Source of the DNA: Deltaproteobacteria bacterium
GTDB lineage: Bacteria; Desulfobacterota; Binatia; HRBIN30; CADEER01
Direction: 5' to 3'
NCBI GenBank assembly: GCA_029262455.1
Contig: JAJCZJ010000112.1
Coordinates: 62,001-126,000 of the forward strand
DNA: 64,000 nt
The notes under the pieces were generated by a model, which made no database searches, was not told the DNA's origin, and worked only from the letters and a program-made list of their open reading frames with translations. Below are positions 38,477 to 48,500 of the stretch, one piece after another; position 1 is the first letter of the stretch, and each line of letters starts with the position of its first letter. The position numbers and the translations under genes are program-made.

Positions 38477-39880
38477 CTACCCGCCTCGAAAATTCGCTGG
38501 ATCTTCCCGATCTTCAATTCGGTTCAGCCTCCGCGCCGATAGTAGCACGGCATCGGCCGTACTGTCGCAAACGGCAGTTTCGGTGCTTCGCACGACTCCA
38601 GGGATCCACAACGGACGGTCTGAGAGCGTCACGACGGGATACGCAGCCCTCGACAAACGTGGAATCCCATGTTCCCCAAGAAGTCGAAAGATCGACTTCG
38701 ATCCGGTCATCCCCATGGGAGTAACTCGCTCGCCGCTCCGCGGGGCGCGGACGCCGAGGCCCGCGCCGGTCCCGCCAGCGAGATCGCAGACCGCCGTCCA
38801 TAGGTCTTTCGGTAACGCCAATGGCGACCTCGCCGGTTCACAGCGCAGCTGCCAGCCCGCCACCTCAATCGTTGCCCCAATCGGCAACGCCGTCGGCTCG
38901 AGCACCGTCGGCTGCCCGCAAATCCGACGAACCTGCAACTCGCCGCCGCTTCGCAACACCGACCATCCGCCTGCCAATTCAACGCAAACCCCAGGCCCAT
39001 CACTGCAAGCAAGATCCTCGATTGCAGCAATTTGCCGCGATCCCGGCACCGCCGCCGCGGCCTGCTTCTCAACCCAAGCGCGCAACAACGCCCCGCGGAG
39101 CGCAGGGTCCAACGCCGAGACCTGCCCGGTCGGCAGCCCTCCGCCATCGGTTTCGAGCAGGTTCTCAGCCCACAACGCTTCGGCCATACCGGCTCCGCGC
39201 AAATGATCGGAGGCCCTGGCGCAGGCCGCGACAATGTCGGGGTTGAACGAACGCAGCAAAGGAATCAACTCCGCTCGAATACGATTGCGCAAAAAACGCT
39301 GATCGGAATTCGAAGCGTCCTCGCGCGGCACGAAGCCCTCGTCGGCCACGACCGCCGCAACCGCGCTGCGGTCGCAGTCGAGCAGCGGGCGAATCACACC
39401 GTCCGACCGAAGCGGGTGGATCCCGGCCAGGCCAACCGGCCCAGCTCCGCGCACTAGCCTGATCAGAAAGGTTTCAGCTTGATCGTCACGCGTGTGGCCG
39501 ACGGCGATGCGGTTGCATTGGTTCGCCGCCGCAATCTCTCGCAATGCGTCGTAGCGAACATCGCGCGCACGCTCCTCGAGATTCGACCCGTCCCCAACCG
39601 CTGCCACACGACCGGCGAACGGTAGTTCAAGGGCCGCGGCCAAGTGTTCGACAGCTATTGCGTCAGCGTCCGATTCCGCCCCGCGCAAGCAGTGGTTCAC
39701 GTGGCCGATCATGACCTCGCACTCCAGCTGTGACCGTAACGCACGCAACACGAGAACCAATCCAATCGAGTCGGCCCCCCCTGAGACCGCGGCCAAAACC
39801 CGATCGCCGGGAAGAACCATCGCATGCCGCCGAATGGTCCGGCCGGCAGTCCCAATCAAAGTTGCCAACGCGTGCCGCAC
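38477..39880 (-). CDS. tilS: tRNA(Ile)-lysidine synthase
   Basis: Converts C34 to lysidine in tRNA-Ile(CAU) so that it reads AUA. Seen: PP-loop VLAAVSGGADSIGLVLV, MIGHVNHCLRGAESDADA, IAVGHTRDDQAETFLIRLVRG, DASNSDQRFLRNRIRAELIP, and a C-terminal domain with RAPRSGERVTPMGMTGSKS. 467 residues. First gene of the tilS-to-cimA block. Confidence 0.94.
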   Translation of the reverse strand: MRHALATLIGTAGRTIRRHAMVLPGDRVLAAVSGGADSIGLVLVLRALRSQLECEVMIGHVNHCLRGAESDADAIAVEHLAAALELPFAGRVAAVGDGSNLEERARDVRYDALREIAAANQCNRIAVGHTRDDQAETFLIRLVRGAGPVGLAGIHPLRSDGVIRPLLDCDRSAVAAVVADEGFVPREDASNSDQRFLRNRIRAELIPLLRSFNPDIVAACARASDHLRGAGMAEALWAENLLETDGGGLPTGQVSALDPALRGALLRAWVEKQAAAAVPGSRQIAAIEDLACSDGPGVCVELAGGWSVLRSGGELQVRRICGQPTVLEPTALPIGATIEVAGWQLRCEPARSPLALPKDLWTAVCDLAGGTGAGLGVRAPRSGERVTPMGMTGSKSIFRLLGEHGIPRLSRAAYPVVTLSDRPLWIPGVVRSTETAVCDSTADAVLLSARRLNRIEDREDPANFRGG

Positions 39881-40030
39881 CCGATCAGCCTTACAGGCGC
39901 GCGCAACGTTAGCAACGCTCGGCCACAGGCTCGGTCATCGACGCTCGGTCACAGACCGACCGTTGCTAAAAGTTCGACCACTCCGGAAGGCGGATTGGCG
40001 GCCAGCCAGGCCGCACTAGGCTCAGTCCTT
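39881..40030. other. short intergenic region with inverted repeat and GCTCGG direct repeats
   Basis: TTAGCAACG (39909-39917) and CGTTGCTAA (39961-39969) form a perfect 9-bp inverted repeat enclosing three GCTCGG[CT]CA direct repeats. On the minus strand this lies after the GIDE-domain gene and before tilS, so a transcript end or attenuator is possible; no U-run follows. Confidence 0.4.
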
Positions 40031-41065
40031 TCAGCGGCCTAGCAGAGCTTGCATCAGCCCATCCATGATTTCATCCGGGCTCAACACGACATCCGCATGG
40101 GCCAATGCATACCAAAGAAGCACAACGACCGAGTACACACCCATGAAAATCGAGTTGTTGAGCCGACTCCTGAGCGAGTCGACCAACGCGGTCTCGGAGT
40201 GATCGCTGATCAGCAGCAAGGCACCCTCTTTTTTGCGGATGGTCATCCGTACATCCGCCGAGGACTCTCCCCCTTCGATACTCCCCTCTTCTTGCCCCGC
40301 GCCCCCACGAAGGCCAAACATCTCACGACCCATCGCGACAGTTCCAGCCGCCACCTCAGCATCAGACAATTCACCATCACCATCCGTGTCGAACCTCAGC
40401 TTCAGCCATTTGTCCCGTCGAATCATTTTCCCGAAGCGCTCAGCGCTGTCCGCAGGAAGCGAATCGTAAGGCTTCGGTATCGTCGAGGCACCCTCGGGTT
40501 TGTCGGCAAAGCCCATGACGTAAGCCTTGTACCCGGGCAGCAGGAGTCGTTGTGTGAAGCGGTACTTAGAACTCAGGGCCCGTGACTGCGTGCGGAACTT
40601 GAAGCTCACGAAGTCCCCACTGTGACGCCGTAGCGCCTTTGCAAAATCCGGCGGCAGTGAGTCGAATTGGTGCGAGGAATACTCCCACTCACATTTTCGT
40701 CCAGACAGCCGCAAATCACACTTGGCCGGCCATACCATTGCGAGCGCGCCGCTACCGTCATCGACCCAAAAGGGATCTGTCGAGACAACTGTCTCGACCC
40801 GATCCCACCGTTTTTGTTTGCGATGCCTCTCAATCTTGAGCTCATAGAGCACCGCAGGGGATCCATCGGGCGCGATCAAAACCTGCCCGGGAGGCGAGAA
40901 GGCTCGTCCCGAGATCTCGACGTTGGTCCCCAAGGCTCCCGTGGCGATCCGAACCGTAGGACTATCTTCGATCGTACGAAGTGTACGGAGGGAGTATGAC
41001 CCTTTGTGCAACAGAATCCCCCCAATATAGGAGAAGAGGAGGATCCCGAAAACGACCCAAAACAT
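40031..41065 (-). CDS. membrane protein with GIDE (MULAN-like) domain and embedded EF-hand
   Basis: About 344 residues. N-terminal transmembrane helix (FWVVFGILLFSYIGGILL); a GIDE domain (PF12483-type) at about residues 35-165 with SGRAFSPPGQVLIAPDGSPAVLY and STDPFWVDDGSGALAMVWP; then an EF-hand loop FDTDGDGELSDAEV near residue 230; and a C-terminal transmembrane helix (MGVYSVVVLLWYALAHADVV). The RING finger of the eukaryotic E3 relatives is absent. The ATG at 41065 follows AAGGGG by 8 nt. Paired with a LemA gene upstream, a common bacterial association of unknown function. Confidence 0.75.
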   Translation of the reverse strand: MFWVVFGILLFSYIGGILLHKGSYSLRTLRTIEDSPTVRIATGALGTNVEISGRAFSPPGQVLIAPDGSPAVLYELKIERHRKQKRWDRVETVVSTDPFWVDDGSGALAMVWPAKCDLRLSGRKCEWEYSSHQFDSLPPDFAKALRRHSGDFVSFKFRTQSRALSSKYRFTQRLLLPGYKAYVMGFADKPEGASTIPKPYDSLPADSAERFGKMIRRDKWLKLRFDTDGDGELSDAEVAAGTVAMGREMFGLRGGAGQEEGSIEGGESSADVRMTIRKKEGALLLISDHSETALVDSLRSRLNNSIFMGVYSVVVLLWYALAHADVVLSPDEIMDGLMQALLGR

Positions 41066-41186
41066 CAACGCTGCCCCTTCCACCTAGGATCCGGGGGCTC
41101 CCCAAGTGCGTCGCTGCCCGGCGTGCAGCTACTGCTTCTCACGACAGTGTCCCGACATCCACCGCGATCCGTCCGGGAACGGACCG

Positions 41187-41765
41187 CTAAGCTGGGAGAT
41201 CGAACTTGACCTCGACATCTTGACGCTCGGAAGCTGCAACCGCGAACAACTGAACTCTGTCGTACTCCAACATCCGAGCTACGAGAAGGTCCGGAAACTG
41301 CTGGATTCGAACATTCAGGTTATTGACAGTATCGTTGTAGAGTTCACGCCGGTCAGAAAGCGTCTCTTCGAGGTGCGAGATCCGCTTTTGGAGTCTCACG
41401 AACTGCTCGTTCGAACCCAACTCCGGGTAGGCCTCTGCCAGGGCAAAGATACCCGATAGCCCGCGACTGAGCTCTTTGCTCGCCGCAGCCTTTTCTTCGA
41501 CGGTGCCAGCCTTCTGAAAGTGGCTGCGCGCGGTCACGATCCGCTCGATCGTGGCGCGCTCATACTTGGCGTAGCCCTCACAGACCGAGATCAGTTTTGG
41601 CAACTCGTCGAATCGCTGCTTGAGAATCACATCGATGTTGGCCCAGGCGCGACCGACATTCTCCCGCAGAGAGACCAAACCATTGTAGACAATGGCGAAA
41701 TAGCCGACCGCTCCAATCGCCAAAAAAATGAGGCAGCCGAGGAATACGTAGAAGACCGACTCCAT
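41187..41765 (-). CDS. lemA: LemA family protein
   Basis: N-terminal transmembrane helix (VFLGCLIFLAIGAVGYFAIVYN) followed by the LemA helical bundle: LVSLRENVGRAWANIDVILKQRFDELPKLI, then FQKAGTVEEKAAASKELSRG, YPELGSNEQFVRLQKRIS and YNDTVNNLNVRIQQFPDLL. Length 192 from the ATG at 41765. LemA proteins are exported helical proteins of unclear function, frequently beside TPM-domain or GIDE-domain genes; here the GIDE gene follows after 121 bp. Confidence 0.92.
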   Translation of the reverse strand: MESVFYVFLGCLIFLAIGAVGYFAIVYNGLVSLRENVGRAWANIDVILKQRFDELPKLISVCEGYAKYERATIERIVTARSHFQKAGTVEEKAAASKELSRGLSGIFALAEAYPELGSNEQFVRLQKRISHLEETLSDRRELYNDTVNNLNVRIQQFPDLLVARMLEYDRVQLFAVAASERQDVEVKFDLPA

Positions 41766-41903
41766 CGGCTCAGAGTAGCCGTGCACCACACCACAGACAA
41801 CATGAAATCCGCCCCCCAAAAGTTCGCGATTCGCAGGGTACGGAGTCTCCGCACACGGGCGAGGAGGTAGGAAACGCCACCCCCTTGCCCGTGTGCTCCG
41901 GTG

Positions 41904-42377
41904 CTACAGAGCTGCGAGAACCGAGAACAACTTACGCCGGCTCAGTGAGTCGGCGCTTCGAACTCGATGATTTTCGACCGGCAACTGCGAGAGGCCGACG
42001 CCGGCCAAGAAGGCGTTGCACTGCAGAGGTCGCTCGCTCTTGGCGATCCCCCAACCGACGAAACGCACACCTGGATCATCGAGCAGGGTCGACACCCAGA
42101 TCACTTCGAGTCCACGCGGCGCGACGGTGACGCTGCCACCGCCGGCAGAATTCCCCTCGTTGTCGAAGAGCTCGATCTTGAAGCCAGACGGGCGTCCGTG
42201 CGGATTGGTCAGGACGATGGCCGAGTTGATCGAGTATACCGGCGGTTTGGGCTCGATCTCTTCGATCACGTCCGCCATCACCGTCGCGTCGATCGCGACC
42301 GCGCCAATTCCCTGACCGTAAGACGCTGTCGCCAAACCGACTACCACCGCCGCCACCAGCAAAATCCGATTGCTCAT
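41904..42377 (-). CDS. secreted protein of unknown function
   Basis: 157 residues. Signal peptide (ILLVAVVVGLATASYGQG) then a compact domain: INSAIVLTNPHGRPSGFKIE, LFDNEGNSAGGGSVTVAPRG and VRFVGWGIAKSERPLQCNAF. It resembles small beta-sandwich exported proteins, but no family is recognised. AAAGGAGA precedes the ATG by 7 nt, so it is probably a real gene. A CGCCGA-CGAT-TCGGCG hairpin (42409-42424) lies in its leader. Confidence 0.7.
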   Translation of the reverse strand: MSNRILLVAAVVVGLATASYGQGIGAVAIDATVMADVIEEIEPKPPVYSINSAIVLTNPHGRPSGFKIELFDNEGNSAGGGSVTVAPRGLEVIWVSTLLDDPGVRFVGWGIAKSERPLQCNAFLAGVGLSQLPVENHRVRSADSLSRRKLFSVLAAL

Positions 42378-42620
42378 CTTCTTCTCTCCTTTATCCAGAA
42401 ACAGTTTGCGCCGACGATTCGGCGTTCTGCCCCTCGACTAGAGGAAGAAGCGTGCCACCAATCCGAGCGACACAGCGACCGCGAAGTCCCATCCCAAACT
42501 TCCCGACGGTTCGCCCCAACGCCTCGAAGAAAAATACAGGAAACCGCTTAAGTCACTGAAATCGTGGTCATCTCTGACCGCTGCAAAGTTCGCACCCGAA
42601 GTGCGCACCAGACGTCCGAC

Positions 42621-43871
42621 TCAGCGGCGACGGCCGACGTGTCGGCGACTGCCGCGCACTCTCGGAAACAACTGCAGTGGCTGAACCGGCTGCATGTTGG
42701 CGAATTGCTCGGCGTCCGAGACGCCGTCGTCGTCGGTGTCGGGATCGTTCGGACTAAACATGTCGAGGCGGCGCTCGATACCATCGTGCAGACCATCGCG
42801 GTCGGTGTCATAGACGAGGGGATCCGTCCCCGACCGAATCTCTGTCGCACTCGAGATCCCGTCTCCGTCGTGATCGGCCAACAAGTTGGACTCCGGGATC
42901 GTCAACTCCGCCGTCAGCCCCTCGACCAGGATCGTCGTCGCCGGGGTCACCCCATCGATGTTTCGCACGACTGCCAGCCGATCGCCGACCCGAACCTCGT
43001 CGTTCGCTGCCGGAATCGGATTGAGAGCGTCCGGCACAATCATCGGCCGCACTGGGGTCAGGATCCGAGAACCAATGAGAGAAACGCTCTGCCCCCGTCC
43101 AACCAATCGGAAGCGGTACTCGCCGTCGATGGGAAGGTTGTGGTCGGACAAAATCACCGTCGTCTCGACATCTAAGGTATTGCGGCGCTGGACCAAGCCA
43201 CATCCGCCAATGCCAATGTACTCGAAGGTCTGGATCCCACCGTCGATCTCGGCGTGCAAGCGAATCAACGCAGCTCCCATCAAATGGGGCGTGTCGCAAT
43301 CGATATCCATCGGCTGCAAGTCCAGTCGGTTGGTCGTTCGCCGGCCAAACGAGCGAACGAACAAAGTCGACGGCAGCGAGCCAAGCAGTCGCTGCGCTCG
43401 CCCGTTGGGCAGATGCAGCGCAATCCGGTTTTGATTGTTACCGCGCAACGACTGCCGGACCAGACGCCGCCGCCCGGTGTCCTCAAAGCCGATCCACGCC
43501 GCGCCCACTGGGCGTCGGCCGCGAAAAAGGTTCGTCCCTTCGAGCACGACGATCTGCCGATCCAGCGGCGCGTTCGGGTCTGCATAGCGCTCAACCGAAA
43601 ACAACGACGGGCGATCGAGATTGCGTACGCCGTCGATCACCTCGAAGGCGTCGCCAATTCCATCACCGTCGGTGTCGGCGAGGTTCTCGTCGGTGCCGAG
43701 AAACGCCTCCTGCAGGTTGTTCAAGCCGTCGCCATCAATGTCCAGCACCGGCTCGACGATCGGGAGACCGTTGCTGCCGAGAGGCGCGCCAATACACCAC
43801 GCGGTTGCGCTCACCGCCGATGACATCGTCATCGCCGCCGCAACCAGCACCCGTGCTAAATAGATCTTCAT
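42621..43871 (-). CDS. secreted protein with thrombospondin type 3 (calcium-binding) repeats
   Basis: 416 residues with signal peptide (LARVLVAAAMTMSSAVSATA). Acidic TSP3-type repeats occur at both ends: residues 43-80 (LDIDGDGLNNLQEAFLGTDE, LADTDGDGIGDAFE) and about 335-390 (LADHDGDGISSATEI, YDTDRDGLHDGIERR, DDDGVSDAEQFA). The central ~230 residues are probably beta-rich (IPT/TIG-like patterns such as LEGTNLFRGRRPVGAAWIGF). Likely a calcium-stiffened surface protein; no enzyme motif. Confidence 0.78.
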   Translation of the reverse strand: MKIYLARVLVAAAMTMSSAVSATAWCIGAPLGSNGLPIVEPVLDIDGDGLNNLQEAFLGTDENLADTDGDGIGDAFEVIDGVRNLDRPSLFSVERYADPNAPLDRQIVVLEGTNLFRGRRPVGAAWIGFEDTGRRRLVRQSLRGNNQNRIALHLPNGRAQRLLGSLPSTLFVRSFGRRTTNRLDLQPMDIDCDTPHLMGAALIRLHAEIDGGIQTFEYIGIGGCGLVQRRNTLDVETTVILSDHNLPIDGEYRFRLVGRGQSVSLIGSRILTPVRPMIVPDALNPIPAANDEVRVGDRLAVVRNIDGVTPATTILVEGLTAELTIPESNLLADHDGDGISSATEIRSGTDPLVYDTDRDGLHDGIERRLDMFSPNDPDTDDDGVSDAEQFANMQPVQPLQLFPRVRGSRRHVGRRR

Positions 43872-44071
43872 TCCGAATTCACCCGTCCAAACTCAACTAA
43901 TGCAATGTACATGCCGCGGCCCCGCGGCGCACGCCTTCCGACCTATGCCACAGTGGGCGATCGAGGATTCGCTCCGCCTGCGAACTTTTGTTCGTAGCGA
44001 AGCGAACAACGAGTCGCTCCTAGACGACGCCTCATTGCCCACCCACAACTGGGGAGATGGCGCGGTTGCTA

Positions 44072-45541
44072 TCATTTGCTGCGCCACGATCGCCCCAAAC
44101 CGACGTACAACGCATAGCCCAGGCACATCAATGAAAGCGGGCCATCACCCGCAAATCGTCGCGGCAACCATGCGGAGATGGCCGCAAACGGGGGGGTCGG
44201 CCCCCTCGACCCGATCGGCCACACCTCACTTCGCCAGCCTCTCATGCGATGTGTCACACGGCCGAAAGCATCGACGGCGAGCGTCGGACCGACATTGGCA
44301 ACCCGCAACAGCGGAATGCCATTCTCAACCGCGCGAAACACCGCCATGGCCGCCTGCTGCTCCGCCCCGTATCCGACTCGGACATCGTTGGTCGGATTCA
44401 CTAGCACGTCGACCTCCAGTCCGACGGCGAGATCGGGGAACAATGCCTCGTAACAAACCAGCACGCCTAACTGTCTAGCACCTGCGAGGATCGGCAATGG
44501 CTCCGCAACGTGCCCACTGGAGAACCCTGTCACTCCCGCCGGCAATCCGCTCCACGGCGCTTCCGCCATCGGTACGAGCCGACGCTTGTCTCGCGTCGCG
44601 ACCACATCACCGGGTCTAGCCGATACGCGATACACCGCATTGTAGAGCATGCCGCGCTCCAATCGCGGCCCGCCAAAAACCAAGTCCAAATCGCGTGCGG
44701 CGGCCAGCTCGAAGATCTGGTGAGCCAGGCTCGGAGCGGCCGTCGGAAGAAAACGCGCTGACCCTTCAGGCCACACGGCCAGCTCGGCATCAATCCTTAC
44801 GGCAAGCGTCTCCTCGACGAGCCGATCTAGCAGAGGCTGGCTGTCGTCGGGCCCGAGAGTGCGCCAATCAGAAGACACCACCTGAACATCCATCGCGCTT
44901 GCAACCGGCCCGCCAGACAATCGCCAGGAGCCGAACAGAAACGTAGCCGCAACCAGAGACATTACAGGCACGACGCGAGCTGGTCGAAAGCGGCCGGCAA
45001 TCACGATATCAGCGAACGCCGCGTTCACCGCAGCCAGCCAGAACGAAACTCCCGCTACCCCGGCGACCGATGCCAGCTGAATCCAGACCGGCTGGGCCGA
45101 GACCGTATGGCCGAGCAATCCCCAAGGAATCCCGCCAAAAGCCGGCGAACGGAGCGCCTCGATGCCCACCCAAAGAGCGGCGATCGCCAAGGGCCCGCGC
45201 TTGCGGCGCGATAGGACCAGGCCGAAAAGGGCCAGGTGGAAGCCGCCAAAGATCTGCGTCGCCAACAGAGCCACCGCAGCCGCCCCCACCACTCCGATAT
45301 CCAGCGCGCCGAGAGTCGCGGGCCCCAGCCAAATCCCTACGAAGAAGAGCGACCACAGCGTACCGCAGAGCCAACCGTACAAAAATCGCTCGCGGGCGCT
45401 ACAATCGCTAAACGCCACCATTAGTGGAACTAAGGCGACTACACCGAGGCCAGGAATCGACCAAGGCGCGTGACTTAGAGTCAAAAGTCCGGCCGAAACA
45501 ATCGACAGCCCCAACCGCCATGGTCTATTTTTTGCGTTCAT
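44072..45541 (-). CDS. lnt: apolipoprotein N-acyltransferase
   Basis: Adds the third acyl chain to lipoproteins in the inner membrane. N-terminal six to seven transmembrane helices, then a nitrilase-like domain with the catalytic triad visible: Glu in ELAVWPEGSARF, Lys in RDKRRLVPMAE, Cys in VLVCYEALFPDL. The adjoining VNPTNDVRVGYGAEQQAAM has Asn-Asp where most Lnt have Asn-Asp-Ala-Trp. 489 residues. Only 15 bp separate its start from the divergent kinase gene. Confidence 0.92.
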   Translation of the reverse strand: MNAKNRPWRLGLSIVSAGLLTLSHAPWSIPGLGVVALVPLMVAFSDCSARERFLYGWLCGTLWSLFFVGIWLGPATLGALDIGVVGAAAVALLATQIFGGFHLALFGLVLSRRKRGPLAIAALWVGIEALRSPAFGGIPWGLLGHTVSAQPVWIQLASVAGVAGVSFWLAAVNAAFADIVIAGRFRPARVVPVMSLVAATFLFGSWRLSGGPVASAMDVQVVSSDWRTLGPDDSQPLLDRLVEETLAVRIDAELAVWPEGSARFLPTAAPSLAHQIFELAAARDLDLVFGGPRLERGMLYNAVYRVSARPGDVVATRDKRRLVPMAEAPWSGLPAGVTGFSSGHVAEPLPILAGARQLGVLVCYEALFPDLAVGLEVDVLVNPTNDVRVGYGAEQQAAMAVFRAVENGIPLLRVANVGPTLAVDAFGRVTHRMRGWRSEVWPIGSRGPTPPFAAISAWLPRRFAGDGPLSLMCLGYALYVGLGRSWRSK

Positions 45542-45556
45542 TAACCAGCACCAGCC

Positions 45557-48500
45557 ATGCGAACAGCAAACCCATACAACATTTCAGGGACTTACGGCTC
45601 TCGACCGGGATTCCGAATCGCATTGTGCGCACTTTTGTTCGCAGTGGTCGCTATTACGGCTGTCTGTGTCCACGCCAGCCTGCAATGGGTGGGCGCGCCT
45701 TTCAACGGCTTCCTGATGGGACGCAATCGCATCGTTGCGCCGATCGATCTCCCGAGTTGGAGCGGGCGTGCCGCCAATATTCCCTATTGGTCGCAGGTTG
45801 TCAGCATTGACGGCGAACCTCTGGCAAGCACCGAAGACGCACTGAGAATCGCGGCAGAAGCAGGTGATGGGGCCAAGCTGCGCTACGGCTTCAGCGACGG
45901 CAGTCGAGTCACCGAGTTAGAAATACCGGTCATCACGTTCACGGTGGGTGATTGGATCGGCCTGTTCGCCAATTACCTGATCAACGGGCTCGCCCTCCTG
46001 GCGATTGGGTTCTTTGTCGTCTTGCTGCGCCCGGAGCTACGCGCCGCTCAAGCGCTCCTACTCTTCTCGCTGAGTTGGGGCACGAGCTTGATCATCGGTT
46101 TGGCGGACTTCTCTTCGTTCCACTTCCGCGCTCTCCTCGCCATCGCCGAGGGCTTTGTCCCGGCGTCGCTGTTCTACCTCACCCTGTGCTTTCCGACAGA
46201 GCGTCCCCTGCACAGTCGCCGCGGCATGCTGCGAGTCGTCGTCGCTTCGAGTGCTCTCTTGGCTGCCCTCAACGTCGTGCTCTACGACACCGCGCCGCGC
46301 ATCTGGACTCTCGCCTACCGCGCCGGCGTCGTTTGGGTGGTCCTTGTGATCTTGTTATCGGTCCACACAGCCTGGCGAGAAAACCGCGCCGCTTCACCGA
46401 TCGATCAAGAAAAACGCAAGATCGTTCTCCTCGGGATCGTGACCGCGTTCGGGCTGCCGTTCCTCCTACTCGGTTTCTCACAACTGGTCGGTGCCGAACT
46501 GCCCCTCAATATCGTAACCGCTGGGTGGTGGATCTTTCCCGCAACACTTGCCTACGCCATCGTGCAGCGCGACCTATTCGAGATCGACGTCTTCCTGCGG
46601 CGTGCCTCCACGTACGTCGCGTTGAGTACCAGTGTCTTCCTAGTCTACGCCGCAGTCCTCGGCTTTCTGAGCCATGGTTTCTACAGTCTCCAGCTCACCA
46701 CCTCTCCTTGGTTCACCCTGCTCTTCTCCCTCGCAGTCCTGGCTTGTTTCCACCCGTTGCGCGAGGGACTGCAGAGAACCGTCGATCGATTGTTTTTTCG
46801 CACCCGCTTCGACTACGCCGAGACAACTCGCGCCGTCAGCCAAGCACTCAATCAAACCCTCAGCGCCGAAGAAATCGCCGAGCACGTTCGCGAAACTCTG
46901 AACAACACCATGGCCCCGACCGATACCGGCATCTACCGGGCCATCGGCGGGAACTTCGAGCCGATCCAAGAGACCGCGGTCGCCGTCCAACTCGACACCG
47001 CAACCGTCCAAACCCTGGGCCAAGGTCGGATCATCGACGGCGGCAAACTACCGCGCGAAACCAGCGCCGCCCTCCCGCCCACCGCACTCCTCGTTCCGCT
47101 GTGTTTCGAGGACCGCCTCGAAGGAGTGCTGCAACTCGGGCCGAAGAATTCGGGAACAACCTACGGCCCGCACGACCTCGAGCTACTGCGCACTCTAGCC
47201 AACCAAACCGCGATGGCCTTGCGCAACGCGGCTTCCTACAACCGAGTCACGGAGCTCCTCGCTTCACTCGAGACCCGGGTCGAGGAGCGAACCCACGAGC
47301 TCCAACAAACTCAGGAAGAGCTGCGGCGTTCGAACGAACGTTTGCGCGAGCTCGACCGGCTCAAGACGCAGTTCTTCGCCGACGCCAGCCACGAATTGCG
47401 GACACCGCTGACGCTCGTCCTCGGGCCGCTAGAAGAGTTGGTTCGACAATCCAACAACCTTCCCGACGGCCCGCGCAAGCTCGCTGAAACAGCCCGGAGC
47501 AACGCCGCAACGCTCCTGGTCTTGACGGACACCCTGCTGGACATTTCACGCATCGACTACGGTCAGATGCGTCCCACCCTTGGCGACGAGCCATTGCTCG
47601 GCATGACGGAAGCCATCGTAGAACCGTTTCGCTGGCTCGCGGAGCAGCGCACGGTCGCGATTCGGCTCGAGGGCGATCGCGAGATCACGGCTCGATGTGA
47701 TCGCAATATGATCGCCAAGGTCGTCGGCAACCTTCTGGCCAACGCTCTCAAGTTCACCCGCGACGGCGAGGTCGCCGTCCGAGCAAGTCGGGTCGGCGAC
47801 AAAGTTTGCTTAGAAGTGCACGACACTGGACCCGGGATCCCAGCCGAGGAGCTACCACAAATCTTCGAGCGCTATCGCCAGGCTTCGACCGCGAGTCACT
47901 CAGGATTCACCGGCAGTGGCATTGGCTTGGCCCTGGCTCGTGAACTGGTCGAACTGCAAGGCGGACGGATCGACGTCACCAGCCAAGTCGGACACGGCAC
48001 GACCTTCCACATCACGCTCCCGGCTGGCGCCCCGAGCGCCAGCGACACAACGGCTCCACGAGCCCTAGCCGACGAGAGTTTGGCGGCCCTAGCCGACAAG
48101 GGCTTGACGGCACTGGCCGCCTCCGCGGCCCGCAGTCACAGCGGACTGCCGGTCGCCAAGCAGGGCGCAACCGATCGACCAACAGTTTTGATTGTCGAAG
48201 ACAATGCGGAGATGCGTGAGTTTGTCCGGGCCGTCCTCAACAAGACCTACAACCTCGAATCTGCCGCCGACGCGGGCGAAGCCATCGCCAAGGCCCGCAC
48301 CAAACATCTCGATCTGATCGTCAGCGACATCATGATGCCGGGTCCGGATGGCATCGCGCTTTGCCAAACCCTCAAGGAAGACCCCGATCTCCGCCACATC
48401 CCCCTCATTCTTCTGACCGCACGAGCATCCCTCGACAGTAAACTCACCGGCCTGGCGGCCGGTGCGGACGACTACATCACCAAACCGTTTCACCCTGACG

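Noticed and set aside
43988-44009. Intrinsic terminator of lnt at TTGTTCG/CGAACAA
   Set aside because: The 7-bp inverted repeat is real, but no U-tract follows on the lnt strand, so it is not reported as a terminator.
45952-47487. 511-codon frame overlapping the sensor kinase in another frame
   Set aside because: Arg/Pro-rich shadow of the kinase gene, whose own frame carries all conserved kinase motifs.
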